Source of the DNA: Shewanella litoralis
Lineage (GTDB): Bacteria; Pseudomonadota; Gammaproteobacteria; Enterobacterales; Shewanellaceae
Length of the DNA stretch: 64,000 bases
Direction of reading: 5' to 3'
Assembly: GCF_009828585.1 (NCBI RefSeq)
Contig: NZ_WSRZ01000019.1
Coordinates: 1-64,000 of the forward strand
Made by a program: the position numbers and the translations under genes. The notes beneath the pieces are model-generated. The model saw only the letters and a list, made by a program, of their open reading frames with translations, was not told the DNA's origin and did no database searches. Positions 1 to 9,986 of the stretch are shown one piece after another (positions within the stretch are counted from its first letter, which is position 1; each line of letters begins with the position of its first letter).

Positions 1-2
1 GT

Positions 3-77
3 TGGACGTCGATAATCAACAATGTGGCTCAAGATGTGTTTTTAAATAAAAGTCCTGAAATGCGAATAAACCTATAA
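3..77 (+). CDS. C-terminal end of an unidentified gene (partial)
   Basis: An open frame enters from the left edge and stops with TAA at 75-77, giving 24 residues that begin WTSIINNVAQ. A strong terminator starts 5 bases later, which is what one expects after the end of a real gene. Too little is present to name a family, and the frame could be fortuitous. Confidence 0.35.
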   Translation, partial: WTSIINNVAQDVFLNKSPEMRINL

Positions 78-81
78 AAGA

Positions 82-112
82 AAACCCCCACTTTAAAAAA
101 AAGTGGGGGTTT
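82..112 (+). terminator. Rho-independent terminator
   Basis: A 12-bp inverted repeat (AAACCCCCACTT paired with AAGTGGGGGTTT) encloses a short A-rich loop. It ends the gene entering from the left edge. The T-run after the stem is short, so efficiency is uncertain. Confidence 0.7.
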
Positions 113-160
113 GTCATTAATCTGAGGCGCATTAGCGCCGTTTTTCATTTACTGCGATGG

Positions 161-700
161 CTATTTACGCTTTGGGATTACCCGTCTTACCGGAGGTGCT
201 TTTTTCACAGATGATTCATTCGCGAGTTTTACCACACCTTTTTGCAGTAACAAACTATTTGGGTAAGTCATCACATCACCCGACTCGCGTTTAATCAGAA
301 TGTGAAACAGTGATATTTCAACAATCACCCCAGACATGTCTTCATCTTTTTCAACAATTCGAATGCGATCGCCAATACGGTACGGAAAGACAAAAAATAT
401 CAATACACCGGCAGTAATATTGCTCAGGATCGACCATTGTGCAAAAAGTGCCACACCTAATACCGCAAAAGCCGATGATACAAACAACGACACGTCTTGA
501 TACCCTAATCCTAGCGATACCGTCATAAATGACACCGTGACGAAAAACATAAAATAAGAAATCAGCCGAGTCACTAAACGACTTCGTACTTCATTGACTT
601 GTTTTTTATCGGCTTGTAGCCTGATCCACTTGCTTACCTGGCGTTGGGCAAAAAAGAATACTGCCAGATATACAATACACATCAACAACTGGTTAAACAT
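161..700 (-). CDS. Small MscS-family mechanosensitive channel
   Basis: A 179-residue membrane protein of the MscS family. These channels open under membrane tension and release solutes during hypo-osmotic shock. Hydrophobic segments are visible at about residues 4-18, 45-65 and 69-100, the last being the likely pore helix. The soluble beta-domain follows, with the family pattern YRIGDRIRIVEKDEDMSG and the tail element TYPNSLLLQKGV. The large C-terminal alpha/beta vestibule of E. coli MscS is missing; the chain ends in a basic tail after the beta domain, so this is a minimal channel. The ATG at 700 follows AGGAAA at a good distance. It is divergent from the methyltransferase gene at 849. Confidence 0.85.
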   Translation of the reverse strand: MFNQLLMCIVYLAVFFFAQRQVSKWIRLQADKKQVNEVRSRLVTRLISYFMFFVTVSFMTVSLGLGYQDVSLFVSSAFAVLGVALFAQWSILSNITAGVLIFFVFPYRIGDRIRIVEKDEDMSGVIVEISLFHILIKRESGDVMTYPNSLLLQKGVVKLANESSVKKAPPVRRVIPKRK

Positions 701-848
701 GGTGGTTTCCTGTTTGATTAATCTAACAATCTAAATCATGCCGTTAGGCATTAAAAACCGCAATGGTCTCGGACTTAGTCCTCATAGTTGGGGTACAATA
801 CGGTTTTGTTGTTGGCTGCATATAAAGCCTCCCCCCGCAGAGTGAAGA

Positions 849-1592
849 ATGTCTGAGTATAAAGTATTGCATGTCGACAGTGATAGTGTTGGTGATTTTT
901 GTGTGCTTGATGATGGTGATTATCGAGTGCTGTCGTTTGGCGACAATGACGAGCAAAGTAAACTCGACAAAGCGCAGCCTCATGTTCCACAGCACACTTA
1001 TGTTCAAGCAATGTTGTCGGTATTATTATTTACTCAGCCAAAAAGTGTGATTATTTTAGGTTTAGGTGGCGGTGCTTTAGTGCATTCGCTCCGCCATGTT
1101 GATGCCGCCATTAAAATAACCGCTGTCGAGTTACGTGAAAGAGTCATTGATGTGGCGAAACGCTTTTTTCAGTTACCACTGAGTAAAAAGCTCACGTTAA
1201 TTCATCAAGACGCTAATCTCTTTTTAGCGCAAGGCGAACATAAAAAAGTCGATGTGATTTTTGCCGATATTTACAGTAATAAAGGTGTAGATAAGCAGCA
1301 GTTAACCGATGTATTTATTGGTAAAACTAAGCAACTATTAAAAGCTGATGGCTTTTTAGTGCTTAATTGCTGGAAAGAGCACAGCCGAGATCTTCAATTA
1401 CGCGATACGCTTTATAGCCACTTTACTCATGTTTATGCCTGCTTAACTGGCGGCGGTAACTGGGTCGTGTACGCTACTAATGGCAGCAACACTTTTGGCC
1501 AGGCTAACAATAAACAAGCATTACAAAACTTATCGCAAAAGCTTGATACCAATATTAGCCGGGTATTAACTCGCTTTGGGGTATGGGAGTAG
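849..1592 (+). CDS. Spermidine-synthase-like SAM-dependent methyltransferase fold protein
   Basis: A 247-residue cytoplasmic protein with the Rossmann fold of the spermidine synthase/methyltransferase superfamily. Visible motifs are the nucleotide-binding glycine loop ILGLGGGAL at about residue 70, the acidic strand end AVELRERVIDVAKRFF, and DVIFADIY at about residue 135. It lacks the N-terminal beta-domain that makes true SpeE enzymes tetrameric, and the putrescine-binding residues cannot be confirmed, so aminopropyl transfer should not be assumed. The proposed ATG has only a weak GAAG ribosome site. It appears monocistronic, divergent from the MscS-type gene and 210 bases before ahpC. Confidence 0.75.
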   Translation: MSEYKVLHVDSDSVGDFCVLDDGDYRVLSFGDNDEQSKLDKAQPHVPQHTYVQAMLSVLLFTQPKSVIILGLGGGALVHSLRHVDAAIKITAVELRERVIDVAKRFFQLPLSKKLTLIHQDANLFLAQGEHKKVDVIFADIYSNKGVDKQQLTDVFIGKTKQLLKADGFLVLNCWKEHSRDLQLRDTLYSHFTHVYACLTGGGNWVVYATNGSNTFGQANNKQALQNLSQKLDTNISRVLTRFGVWE

Positions 1593-1667
1593 TCTGACAT
1601 GGCAGAAAACGCAGTATGCGGAGTTATCGATTAATAAAAAGTTCAATATAAAAAACCGATTAAGGTG

Positions 1668-1707
1668 ATAGTTTTTATCCGTTATACTTAATTGCCATCC
1701 ATCGCTA
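1668..1707 (+). promoter_or_regulatory. Possible OxyR-type operator upstream of ahpC
   Basis: ATAGTTTTTATCCGT at 1668-1682 fits much of the first half of the known OxyR pattern (ATAG-N-T-NNN-A-N-CTAT). A CTAT at 1704-1707 could close the second half, but the second half fits poorly. OxyR control of ahpCF is well known in enterobacteria; its use here is inference. Confidence 0.25.
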
Positions 1708-1802
1708 TTATGATTCACATCAGATGACGAGCAGCTTGCTCATCATCTCCGACACCATAAGGTTGTCGGGTTAACGTAAATCTTAATCTAATGGAGCATG
1801 AC

Positions 1803-2372
1803 ATGACACAATCTATCATCAACAGCACTATCAAGCCATTCAAAGCAACAGCATTTCACAACGGTGCATTTGTAGAAGTTACCGAACAAGACTTGTTAGG
1901 CAAATGGTCTGTTGTGTTTTTCTACCCAGCTGACTTCACTTTTGTATGTCCTACTGAACTAGGTGACATGGCTGACAATTACGAAAAGCTACAAGCAATG
2001 GGCGTAGAAGTTTACTCAGTATCAACTGACACTCACTTCACTCACAAAGCTTGGCATGCAAGTTCAGACACCATCGGTAAAATTACTTACCCAATGATTG
2101 GTGACCCAACTGGCGCAATCACTCGTAACTTCGGTGTAATGATTGAAGAAGACGGCCTAGCACTACGTGGTACTTTTGTTATCAATCCAGAAGGCCAAGT
2201 TAAAGTAGCTGAAATTCACGACCTAGGTATTGGCCGTAGCGCATCAGAACTTGTTCGTAAAATCCAAGCAGCACAATATGTTGCATCACACGACGGTGAA
2301 GTATGTCCAGCTAAATGGCAACCAGGTGAAGCAACACTTGCACCTTCAATTGACCTAGTAGGCAAAATCTAA
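1803..2372 (+). CDS. ahpC: Alkyl hydroperoxide reductase peroxiredoxin subunit AhpC
   Basis: A 2-Cys peroxiredoxin that reduces H2O2 and organic hydroperoxides in the cytoplasm and is itself re-reduced by AhpF. The sequence is close to E. coli AhpC along its whole length (189 against 187 residues). The peroxidatic Cys49 lies in [13 protein letters not shown] and the resolving Cys168 in GEVCPAKW. An ATG 12 bases upstream (1791) is in frame, but the ATG at 1803 is preceded by TGGAG at correct spacing and matches the family N-terminus. It is followed after a 110-base gap, which contains a hairpin, by ahpF. Confidence 0.97.
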   Translation: MTQSIINSTIKPFKATAFHNGAFVEVTEQDLLGKWSVVFFYPADFTFVCPTELGDMADNYEKLQAMGVEVYSVSTDTHFTHKAWHASSDTIGKITYPMIGDPTGAITRNFGVMIEEDGLALRGTFVINPEGQVKVAEIHDLGIGRSASELVRKIQAAQYVASHDGEVCPAKWQPGEATLAPSIDLVGKI

Positions 2373-2409
2373 CACTGAGCTCACCCTTAGGTTAGAAATA
2401 TCATCTCCA

Positions 2410-2440
2410 GTTGGTCGGTGCTCCCCCGGCGCCGACTAAC
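2410..2440 (+). promoter_or_regulatory. Stable hairpin in the ahpC-ahpF spacer
   Basis: A 12-bp stem, including two G-U pairs, forms between GTTGGTCGGTGC (2410-2421) and GCGCCGACTAAC (2429-2440). A T-run (2449-2456) lies eight bases further on. It is placed where it could partly terminate or process the transcript, so that more AhpC than AhpF is made. Confidence 0.5.
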
Positions 2441-2482
2441 ACTCTCCACTTTTTTCGAATTTTCCCATTTTTAGGAGTTGTT

Positions 2483-4048
2483 ATGTTAGATGCGAATGTA
2501 AAAAATCAACTGAAAACCTATCTGCAAAACCTCAAGCGCCCAGTTGAACTTGTCGTATCAGCAGATGACTCAAGCAAAGCAAAAGAATTAACCAGTTTAG
2601 CGCAAGATATTGTCGATTCATCTGAGCTAGTCTCAGTGACATATCAAGACGGTAAACGTACACCAAGCATGAGTGTCATTAACCCACAAAATGGCACCAA
2701 CATTACGTTTGCTGGTTTACCAATGGGGCACGAGTTCACCTCTCTGGTACTTGCACTTTTACACAGCGGCGGACACCCAATTAAATTGGATGCGCAAATC
2801 ATTGAACAAATCCGCCAATTACCGGGTGAGTTTCATTTTGAAACCTATGTGTCATTAAGCTGCCAAACCTGCCCTGAAGTAATTCAAGCATTAAACATGA
2901 TGGCAGCAATTAACCCAAATATTACTAACGTGATGATCGACGGTGCGCTTTTCCAAGAAGAAGTGACCGAGCGTAATATCATGTCAGTGCCTTCAGTATT
3001 TTTAAACGGCGAAGCCTTCTCTGTGGGTGCTATTAGCGTTGTTGAAGTACTGAATAAGTTAGACAAAAATGCCGCCGGCAGACAAGCCGAGCAATTAAAT
3101 AAAAAATCAGCATTTGATATGTTGGTTGTCGGTGGTGGCCCAGCAGGTGCAGCAGCAGCAATTTACTCTGCTCGTAAGGGCTTAAACACAGGTATTGTTG
3201 CCGATAAATTTGGCGGCCAGGTGGCTGAAACCGTCGGGATTGAAAACTTTATCTCTGTGTCTAAAACAGAAGGCCCAAAACTGGTTGCTAACTTAGAAGC
3301 ACACGTTAAAGATTATGAAGTCGATATTATGGCTAACCAACGCGCATTAAGCCTCGCTAAAAACGGCCTATTTGATGTGACGCTAGAAAGCGGCGCAACC
3401 TTAAGCAGTAAAACCGTATTATTGGCCACTGGTGCACGTTGGAGAGAAATGAACGTGCCTGGTGAAAAAGAATATCGTGGTAAAGGCGTGGCATATTGTC
3501 CACATTGTGACGGCCCGTTATTTAAAGGTAAACGTGTTGCTGTTATTGGTGGTGGTAACTCAGGTATTGAAGCCGCAATTGACCTAGCTAATATTGTTGA
3601 GCATGTTACCGTGCTTGAGTTTGACAGCAAGTTACGTGCAGATGAAGTACTGCAACGTAAAGCTAAATCAATGGGTAATATTACGATTATTACTCAAGCG
3701 CAAACCACAGAAGTAAAAGGCGACGGTACTCGTGTTAGCAGCCTGGTTTATACCGACCGTGCTAGCGGCGAAAGTAAAGAAGTCATCTTAGCCGGTATCT
3801 TTGTGCAAATTGGTTTAGTACCAAACACTGAGTGGTTAAAAGGTGTAGTTGATATGACACCTCGCGGCGAGATCATTGTCGATGAGCGCGGTCAAACATC
3901 TATTCCTGGCGTGTTTGCTGCCGGTGATGTGACCCACACACCATACAAGCAAATTATTATTGCCATGGGCAGCGGCGCAACCGCATCTCTAGGGGCGTTT
4001 GATTACTTAATCAGACACTCAGAAGAAACTGATGTAAAAGCTGCATAA
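2483..4048 (+). CDS. ahpF: Alkyl hydroperoxide reductase flavoprotein subunit AhpF
   Basis: An NADH-dependent flavoprotein disulfide reductase that regenerates AhpC. It has 521 residues, exactly the length of E. coli AhpF. The N-terminal double thioredoxin-fold domain carries the CQTC centre that passes electrons to AhpC. The FAD site [11 protein letters not shown] begins near residue 213, the redox centre is in CPHCDG near residue 345, and the NADH site is [12 protein letters not shown]. The frame is open upstream to 2411, but the ATG at 2483 follows TTAGGAG and gives the conserved start [12 protein letters not shown] terminator follows directly. Confidence 0.97.
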   Translation: MLDANVKNQLKTYLQNLKRPVELVVSADDSSKAKELTSLAQDIVDSSELVSVTYQDGKRTPSMSVINPQNGTNITFAGLPMGHEFTSLVLALLHSGGHPIKLDAQIIEQIRQLPGEFHFETYVSLSCQTCPEVIQALNMMAAINPNITNVMIDGALFQEEVTERNIMSVPSVFLNGEAFSVGAISVVEVLNKLDKNAAGRQAEQLNKKSAFDMLVVGGGPAGAAAAIYSARKGLNTGIVADKFGGQVAETVGIENFISVSKTEGPKLVANLEAHVKDYEVDIMANQRALSLAKNGLFDVTLESGATLSSKTVLLATGARWREMNVPGEKEYRGKGVAYCPHCDGPLFKGKRVAVIGGGNSGIEAAIDLANIVEHVTVLEFDSKLRADEVLQRKAKSMGNITIITQAQTTEVKGDGTRVSSLVYTDRASGESKEVILAGIFVQIGLVPNTEWLKGVVDMTPRGEIIVDERGQTSIPGVFAAGDVTHTPYKQIIIAMGSGATASLGAFDYLIRHSEETDVKAA

Positions 4049-4071
4049 TCAATACATTACCTTTACTGCAT

Positions 4072-4103
4072 AAAAAGAGTCAGCTTAGCTGGCTTTTTTT
4101 TGT
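4072..4103 (+). terminator. Rho-independent terminator of ahpCF
   Basis: The stem pairs AGTCAGC with GCTGGCT around a TTA loop, flanked by an A-run and followed by eight Ts. It lies 24 bases after the ahpF stop. Confidence 0.85.
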
Positions 4104-4402
4104 TTGTATCATAGGTAACTGTCTTATAGGTATTATACCCAATCGATGCTTAGGATAAAAAACAAGCAAAAAGACTAACAACATTAGATAAACTTCAAGT
4201 ATATTCAAACGAGGCCGATATTGAGTTACAAGTCTGATTTTGAAGTGGTAATTAATTGCATCACCGTTGCATATTGTCCAATGTGCACGATATTTTTCAG
4301 GGATTGAACCCGGTGACACTCTTCGCAATAGCGCTATAGGCGTTATTTATCGGCAACATTTAGTCTAATTTTCATATATGAAAAACGCTTTGGGGGCGGA
4401 AT

Positions 4403-6022
4403 ATGGGTTGGTTTAGTAACATATCAATTTTTAAAAAGGTAGGGCTGATATTTGTTTTGTCAGTGATTATTTTTGCTGTCAACCTAGCAATCAGTATTGT
4501 TGCGATTAACAAAAACCGCGACACCTTATCGTTTATGGAAACCAAAGTCGCACAGCGAGTAGAACTAGCAAATCAAAACGTAATCTATGTACAACGTTTA
4601 GATGAGCTATACACGCAGGCGGTATCTTTTGCGGATGAAGACCTACTCGAAAACGCCAACAAAACCTTTACATCACTTAAAGGCAACCTGACTAATTTGT
4701 CCGCTACCGATCCGCAAGAGTCAGTCATGTTAGGGCAGTTATCTCAGCAGTTAAATGAATACAACAATATGACCCTGTCTTTAGCCAAAGGCATGCTCGA
4801 TGGCACTATCGATATGTCCGATGTGGGCCAAATTAGCCAGAAAAAAGCCAAAGTGTTTGAAGGCTTAACCAAGGGCATCACGGCCTATAAAGCTGATAAA
4901 GTCGATGAGTTTAGTTTGACCATTAAAGAAGCTAGCGATCGCTCAGAGCACAGTTTATACCTTACCTTAAGTATTGGTCTGGCTTTGCTGGTGCTCATGG
5001 CCATAGCGACGATTTCAATTGCAAAAGCCATCAGCGGCTCAGCAGGTGATGTGGCTAAATCATTAGGTGAACTCGCCGACGGTAAAGGTAATTTACGCCA
5101 TCAATTAACCGTTGCGGGTACCGATGAACTGGGTCAAGTGTCGAGTAATTTTAACCGTTTTTTACGTTTACTTGCCGAGTCTATTGAACGTGTTGTTAAT
5201 GTCACCAGCCCACTGTTAGACAGTGCCTCATCGCTAAAAGAGCGCATGACCGTCGCGACGAAGGCGACTAAAAAACAAAGCCAAGATGCTAAAACGGTTC
5301 ATATGTCGATGGAAGAAATGCGCCATTCAGTCAATGATATTTCCCACAGCGCGCAGCAAGCAGCAGAAGCCGCTCAAGTTGCAGAACAAGAGGCAACAGA
5401 AGGTTTGGCCGTTGTACAACGCACCGTGAGAATTTCTCAAGAGCTCAACTCTGGAATTGAACTGGCTTCTAAATCCATCAATGAGTTAGCCAAAGATACC
5501 GAGAGTGTCGGTTCAATTTTAAATGTGATTACCTCAATTGCTGAGCAAACTAACTTACTAGCGTTAAATGCTGCCATTGAGGCAGCTCGTGCAGGCGAGC
5601 AGGGAAGAGGTTTTGCGGTTGTTGCTGATGAGGTGCGCGCGCTGGCATCTAAGACGGCTGATGCAACCAAAGAAATTCGCAGCGTGTTAGACAAACTCAA
5701 AGTTGCGGCTGAGTCTTCTGTAAGCACTATGGGTGGTGCTATTGCTAAGTCATCTGAAAACGAACGTTTTGCTAAAGACACAGGCGAGGCTCTGAGCTCT
5801 ATTCAATCGAAAATTGTTAGTATCAATAGTATGAACACCCACATAGCCTCAGCAACAGAGCAGCAGTCCCTTGTGGCCGCGCAAGTGGCAAACAATGTGG
5901 TCGAAATGAATGCTTCATTCGAGCAAACCTTAGGGATCTTGGCGGAAGTACAGGGGATTTCTCTAGGCTTAGACGGTTTTGCTAACGAGCTTAATAACGC
6001 GACTTCTCAGTTTAAGTTATAA
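4403..6022 (+). CDS. Methyl-accepting chemotaxis protein
   Basis: A 539-residue inner-membrane chemoreceptor. TM1 spans about residues 10-32, an extracytoplasmic four-helix-type sensor domain about 33-185, and TM2 about 188-210. A HAMP linker and a long cytoplasmic coiled-coil signalling domain follow. The hairpin tip that contacts CheA and CheW is clear: [20 protein letters not shown], followed by [15 protein letters not shown] near residue 400. The ligand is not predictable from sequence. There is no C-terminal NWETF-like pentapeptide for CheR docking. The ATG follows a GGGGGCGGA ribosome site and the gene is monocistronic. Confidence 0.93.
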   Translation: MGWFSNISIFKKVGLIFVLSVIIFAVNLAISIVAINKNRDTLSFMETKVAQRVELANQNVIYVQRLDELYTQAVSFADEDLLENANKTFTSLKGNLTNLSATDPQESVMLGQLSQQLNEYNNMTLSLAKGMLDGTIDMSDVGQISQKKAKVFEGLTKGITAYKADKVDEFSLTIKEASDRSEHSLYLTLSIGLALLVLMAIATISIAKAISGSAGDVAKSLGELADGKGNLRHQLTVAGTDELGQVSSNFNRFLRLLAESIERVVNVTSPLLDSASSLKERMTVATKATKKQSQDAKTVHMSMEEMRHSVNDISHSAQQAAEAAQVAEQEATEGLAVVQRTVRISQELNSGIELASKSINELAKDTESVGSILNVITSIAEQTNLLALNAAIEAARAGEQGRGFAVVADEVRALASKTADATKEIRSVLDKLKVAAESSVSTMGGAIAKSSENERFAKDTGEALSSIQSKIVSINSMNTHIASATEQQSLVAAQVANNVVEMNASFEQTLGILAEVQGISLGLDGFANELNNATSQFKL

Positions 6023-6050
6023 ATTCAGTTTTCAATTAATCATCAGCAAT

Positions 6051-6082
6051 AAAAACGCAGAGCTAACGCTCTGCGTTTTTAT
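6051..6082 (+). terminator. Rho-independent terminator of the chemoreceptor gene
   Basis: The perfect stem AAAACGCAGAG/CTCTGCGTTTT around a short loop is followed by a T-run. It lies 29 bases after the chemoreceptor stop. Confidence 0.9.
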
Positions 6083-6302
6083 TTGTGTTATGCAAGTCTC
6101 TAATTGAGCACTATCACAGCAATTGCGTGTAATTGCGCTAATCTAAGCGTCACTTTTTCCTTAAATAGCGTATTATCACGGCAAAAATTGCCTCAAGACG
6201 ATGTTTGATTTACTTTAATCAGATTCAAAAAATTGATGCTAGTTATTCAGCGTTATTCTGCTTATTTTCACTGTAATGTGAGCTGTTTGGAAAAGGATTA
6301 TC

Positions 6303-9300
6303 ATGCCAAGCTTGATTAGAATCGTATTAATTAATACTCACCTGCCAGGTGTGGTCGAATTGTTATTAAAGGGCCATACTAATATTTGTGGTACCAATGC
6401 CTCAGGTAAAACAACCTTACAGCGCCTGGTGCCAGTGTTTTATGGTGAATACCCAAGTCGCGTAGTGCCGTCAACTCGTGACAGTTTTGAGCGTTGGTAC
6501 TTGCCGCACGATTCTAGCTACATTATTTATGAATACCAAAAAGATGACGGCTTACTGTATCAAGCAGTATTAGCGTCAGCTGGCGACGGTAAAGGGGTGA
6601 ATTACCGCTTTATTGCACGTGGTTTTGAGCTTGAGGATTACATAAAATCTCGCAATGGCGATACCATCATTTGCCATTCTATGGCCGAGCTTGGCCGTGA
6701 AGTTAAACGCGAAGGCATCGCGCACACTAACTTACTCAATACTCGCGAGTTTCGCGCTATTATTCAAAACGATCGCAGTTTACTCAATACGGGCAGTAAC
6801 CGAAACGAGTTACGCACTTATGCGCGTCAATTCTCCCTATGCGATGGCGAACACAGCTTGCGTCATATTGAAAAGCTAGCCAAAGCCGTGCATTCAAAAG
6901 AAGGCAAAATGGAAACGGTCAAATCAATGATCGCCGCCATATTAGAAGAAGATGGGGTAAACCCGCCCACTTCACGCCTTAATCCACAGCGGGTGGAAAC
7001 CTGGATCCGTGAAAGCCAGCTCGTACAAGGTTTTGAGCAAATTCGCCCCGAATACGACAAGCTTGAACAAGAGTTTAATCAACTATTAAGTGCCGAATTA
7101 CGTTTAGCCAGTTTATCGCGCGGCTACCGTGACGATGAAACGCTTGAAGCCGAGCGTCAAGACCGCAATCAAACCTTAGGCAAAGAGCTCAATCTTAAAC
7201 TGCGTTTACTCGACGATGAGTGGAAAGATGTCCGCGATGAGCTCAATCAGGAGTTGTCGGCTGCAAAAGGCGATGTCGGCAAATTTGAATATGAGCTAGA
7301 TGCGATTGAAGATCAGCATGCCGCTTTTTTAGATGCCGATATTGAGCAGGCTAAAGCCGATTTAGACAATCTGCCTAATTGGCGTAGCGACGTTGAAAAT
7401 CTTAATGAGCGTCACAAACTGCAAACGGAAAAACACCAAGACATTGAAGCGGCTTTTAATGCGCGCCGTAGTAAAATTGCCGAGCAACTTCACCGTGAGC
7501 TTGAGTCGTTACACACCGAACAAGACACTCAACGTGAAGCGCGTGATAAACAGCGTGAGCTGGCCAATGACGATTTAGGCAAACTTGAGCAACAATGGCG
7601 TGAGCAAACTGACGCCGGTAAAGCCAAATTTAGTGAGCACGAGTATCAACTTAAATTGCAAGCCGCTGAGCTTAAGCATCAAGTGGATGGCGTGACGTAC
7701 ACCGAAGATGAAAAAATGCGTTTGGCTATATTTGATGAACGCATCAGCCTCGCCGACGAAGAGCAAGAAACCTGTAATGCCAAGGTTGAGCGTTTAACTA
7801 CCGAGGAGCGTAAGCAGCGAGCCAAACGTGATCAGGCCAACGAAGCGCTGCGCATTGCCAGCATTAGGGTGAGCGAGCGCGAAAATGCCAAAGAAGAATT
7901 GCATCATATGCTGTTCCCACAGTCGCATACGCTGTTGGAGTTTTTGCGCAAAGAAGCCCAAGGTTGGGAGCAATCATTTGGTAAAGTGATCGCCCCAGAG
8001 CTGCTGCATCGCAGTGATTTACACCCAAGCTTAACCAAAGACAGTAGCGACAGTTTATTTGGTGTCCATTTAGATCTTAATGCCATTGATGTGCCTGAAT
8101 ACGCCGCAACAGAGCAAGATTTGCGTATCCGTTTTGCTAAAGCTGAAGAAGCACTGCAAAGCGCGCAAGAAATGCATGCCGAAGCAGAAGATCAGCTGGT
8201 GGTGATGAACAGCGCACTGGATGCCATTACCCGTGAATTAACCTTCGCCCGCACTGCCTATAAAAATAGCCGTGAAGATTTACGCCGCTTGTTTGATGAA
8301 AAGCGTAGCGAGCAACAAAAGATCAATCAAGCCGTCGCCGATCGCAAAACCGAATCGGGCAAGCGTTTGGTACAACTTGATAATGAGTTAAAGCAGTTGC
8401 ATAACCAACATCTTGAATGGCTAGCCGAGCAAAAAGATCAGGCGCTTGAAGCACGTATGGACAAAAATGCTTACTGGCAAGAAGTCGTGGGTGCTATCGA
8501 CAATCAGTTAGGGCAAATTAAAGCCAATATTGAGCAGCGCCGCACTAATGCCAAAACAGAGCAAAAAGCCTGTGAAACCTGGTACAAAAATGAGCTGAAA
8601 TCTCGCGGTGTCGATGAAGGCACTATTTTAGCGCTTAAAAAGCAAATTCGTGAGCTTGAAGCGCAAATAAGTCAGGCAGAACAACGCCGTAGCGACGTGT
8701 TACGTTATGACGATTGGTACCAACATACCTGGTTAGTGCGTAAGCCAAAGCTGCAAGCACAGCTCGCTGATGTGAAACGTGCCGCGCTCGAGCTTGAGCA
8801 ACAATTAACGGCTAAAACCGCGGAAATTAAACAACGCCGCACCAGCTTAGAAACCGAACGTAAAGCCTGTGATGCAGCTCAAGTTGAAGCGTCTGAAAAC
8901 CTGACTAAACTGCGTGCGGTGATGCGTAAATTGGCCGAACTTAAATTACCGCCCAATAGCGATGAAGCCATCGGCAGCATTGGCGAGCGCCTGCGCCAGG
9001 GCGAAGACTTATTGCTAAAGCGTGACTATTTAATGGGTTCGGTGAAGCAATATGTTGAACACTTCGACTCTGTGATTGCCAGCAAATCGGGCTCAAGTTT
9101 GGCCGAGTTCTGGGAGCGCGCGCGTGACGAGTCTAGTTTTGTTAATGACAAGGGCATTCGCCTACTCGACTACCGTAAATTAGTGCCACAGCTTGAGCAG
9201 TTACTTAATGTAATGGTGCCGCAATCGTTAATGGCGATTCGAGAACAAGGGCGTATTTTTGGTATCGACTTAACCGCATTTTACGACGTATTAACTGATA

Positions 9301-9986
9301 TTGACCGCCGCATTGCCAGCCAAAGTGCCCGCATTACTCGTGAAGTGGATGAAGAGTTGTTCCTCGATGGCGTTTCTGAATCGGCAGTACGGATTCGCTC
9401 ACGTATCAGTGAACTCGAGTTTTGGCCTGAGCTTGAAGTGTTTGTAAAAGCCTTTAAAGCCTGGAAAGCCGACGGCTTTAGTCAGCTTCCAGACGAGCAC
9501 TACACTAACTCAATGCGCCGCGCGTTAGACATTATTGGCCGCGCCGCATTAACTGGTGGCATTGCCAAATTATTGGAAATTGAATTGCGCTTGAAAGAGG
9601 GCAATAGTGATTTGATTATCCGCACCGACCGCCAGTTAAACGAATCGTCTAGCCACGGTATGGCATACCTGATTTTATGTAAGTTCTTGTTGGCATTTAC
9701 CCGTTTATTGCGCGGTAAAGCCCATGTGACCATTCATTGGCCTATTGATGAGCTTGGCACCTTACATCACACCAACGTGAAGAAGATATTTGACGCTTGT
9801 GAAAACAATAACATTAGCGTGTTAGGGGCGTTCCCAAATCCAGAATCTGAAGTGCTTAACTTATTTGCTAACCGCTACATTATTAACAAACAAACCAAAA
9901 AACTGCAGGTGGTTAAACCTAAAACTAACCCGCTAGCAGAGCGATTATCACAACGAAATACTGAAACTGCTAAGGAGCACAGTTAA
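6303..9986 (+). CDS. SMC-type ATPase of a Wadjet/MksBEFG-like condensin system (JetC/MksB-like)
   Basis: A 1227-residue SMC-like protein. An N-terminal head half carries a Walker A loop, GTNASGKT, at residues 30-37. Long heptad-rich coiled-coil arms flank a globular break at about residues 529-600 (LLEFLRKEAQGW to LNAIDVPEY) that is in the position of a hinge. The C-terminal head half carries an ABC-signature-like ESSSHGMAYL near residue 1115 and a Walker B, VTIHWPIDE, near residue 1145. This layout is that of MukB, MksB and JetC. It is first in a four-gene unit; its stop overlaps the next ATG by one base (TAATG). The family role is ATP-driven DNA loop extrusion; anti-plasmid function is inferred from the operon. 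The start ATG follows AAAGGA. Confidence 0.8.
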   Translation: MPSLIRIVLINTHLPGVVELLLKGHTNICGTNASGKTTLQRLVPVFYGEYPSRVVPSTRDSFERWYLPHDSSYIIYEYQKDDGLLYQAVLASAGDGKGVNYRFIARGFELEDYIKSRNGDTIICHSMAELGREVKREGIAHTNLLNTREFRAIIQNDRSLLNTGSNRNELRTYARQFSLCDGEHSLRHIEKLAKAVHSKEGKMETVKSMIAAILEEDGVNPPTSRLNPQRVETWIRESQLVQGFEQIRPEYDKLEQEFNQLLSAELRLASLSRGYRDDETLEAERQDRNQTLGKELNLKLRLLDDEWKDVRDELNQELSAAKGDVGKFEYELDAIEDQHAAFLDADIEQAKADLDNLPNWRSDVENLNERHKLQTEKHQDIEAAFNARRSKIAEQLHRELESLHTEQDTQREARDKQRELANDDLGKLEQQWREQTDAGKAKFSEHEYQLKLQAAELKHQVDGVTYTEDEKMRLAIFDERISLADEEQETCNAKVERLTTEERKQRAKRDQANEALRIASIRVSERENAKEELHHMLFPQSHTLLEFLRKEAQGWEQSFGKVIAPELLHRSDLHPSLTKDSSDSLFGVHLDLNAIDVPEYAATEQDLRIRFAKAEEALQSAQEMHAEAEDQLVVMNSALDAITRELTFARTAYKNSREDLRRLFDEKRSEQQKINQAVADRKTESGKRLVQLDNELKQLHNQHLEWLAEQKDQALEARMDKNAYWQEVVGAIDNQLGQIKANIEQRRTNAKTEQKACETWYKNELKSRGVDEGTILALKKQIRELEAQISQAEQRRSDVLRYDDWYQHTWLVRKPKLQAQLADVKRAALELEQQLTAKTAEIKQRRTSLETERKACDAAQVEASENLTKLRAVMRKLAELKLPPNSDEAIGSIGERLRQGEDLLLKRDYLMGSVKQYVEHFDSVIASKSGSSLAEFWERARDESSFVNDKGIRLLDYRKLVPQLEQLLNVMVPQSLMAIREQGRIFGIDLTAFYDVLTDIDRRIASQSARITREVDEELFLDGVSESAVRIRSRISELEFWPELEVFVKAFKAWKADGFSQLPDEHYTNSMRRALDIIGRAALTGGIAKLLEIELRLKEGNSDLIIRTDRQLNESSSHGMAYLILCKFLLAFTRLLRGKAHVTIHWPIDELGTLHHTNVKKIFDACENNNISVLGAFPNPESEVLNLFANRYIINKQTKKLQVVKPKTNPLAERLSQRNTETAKEHS

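Noticed and set aside
744-1011. Two minus-strand frames at the start of the methyltransferase gene
   Set aside because: They are antisense to the methyltransferase, have unnatural composition rich in His and Thr, and match no family.
1723-1747. GATGACGAGCA/TGCTCATCATC hairpin in the ahpC leader considered as a riboswitch or terminator
   Set aside because: There is no T-run and no conserved aptamer sequence; it is a simple leader hairpin of unknown value.
2884-3630. Minus-strand frames within ahpF
   Set aside because: They are complementary shadows of a strongly conserved gene with low-complexity translations.
4104-4402. TATACCCAATCG at about 4135 considered as another full copy of the 14446 repeat
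   Set aside because: Only one end resembles the element and no matching inverted end was found, so at most it is a degraded remnant.
6143-6240. TTGATTTACTTTAATCAG near 6203 considered as an FNR box for the condensin operon
   Set aside because: The half-sites are separated by 7 bases where FNR requires 4.
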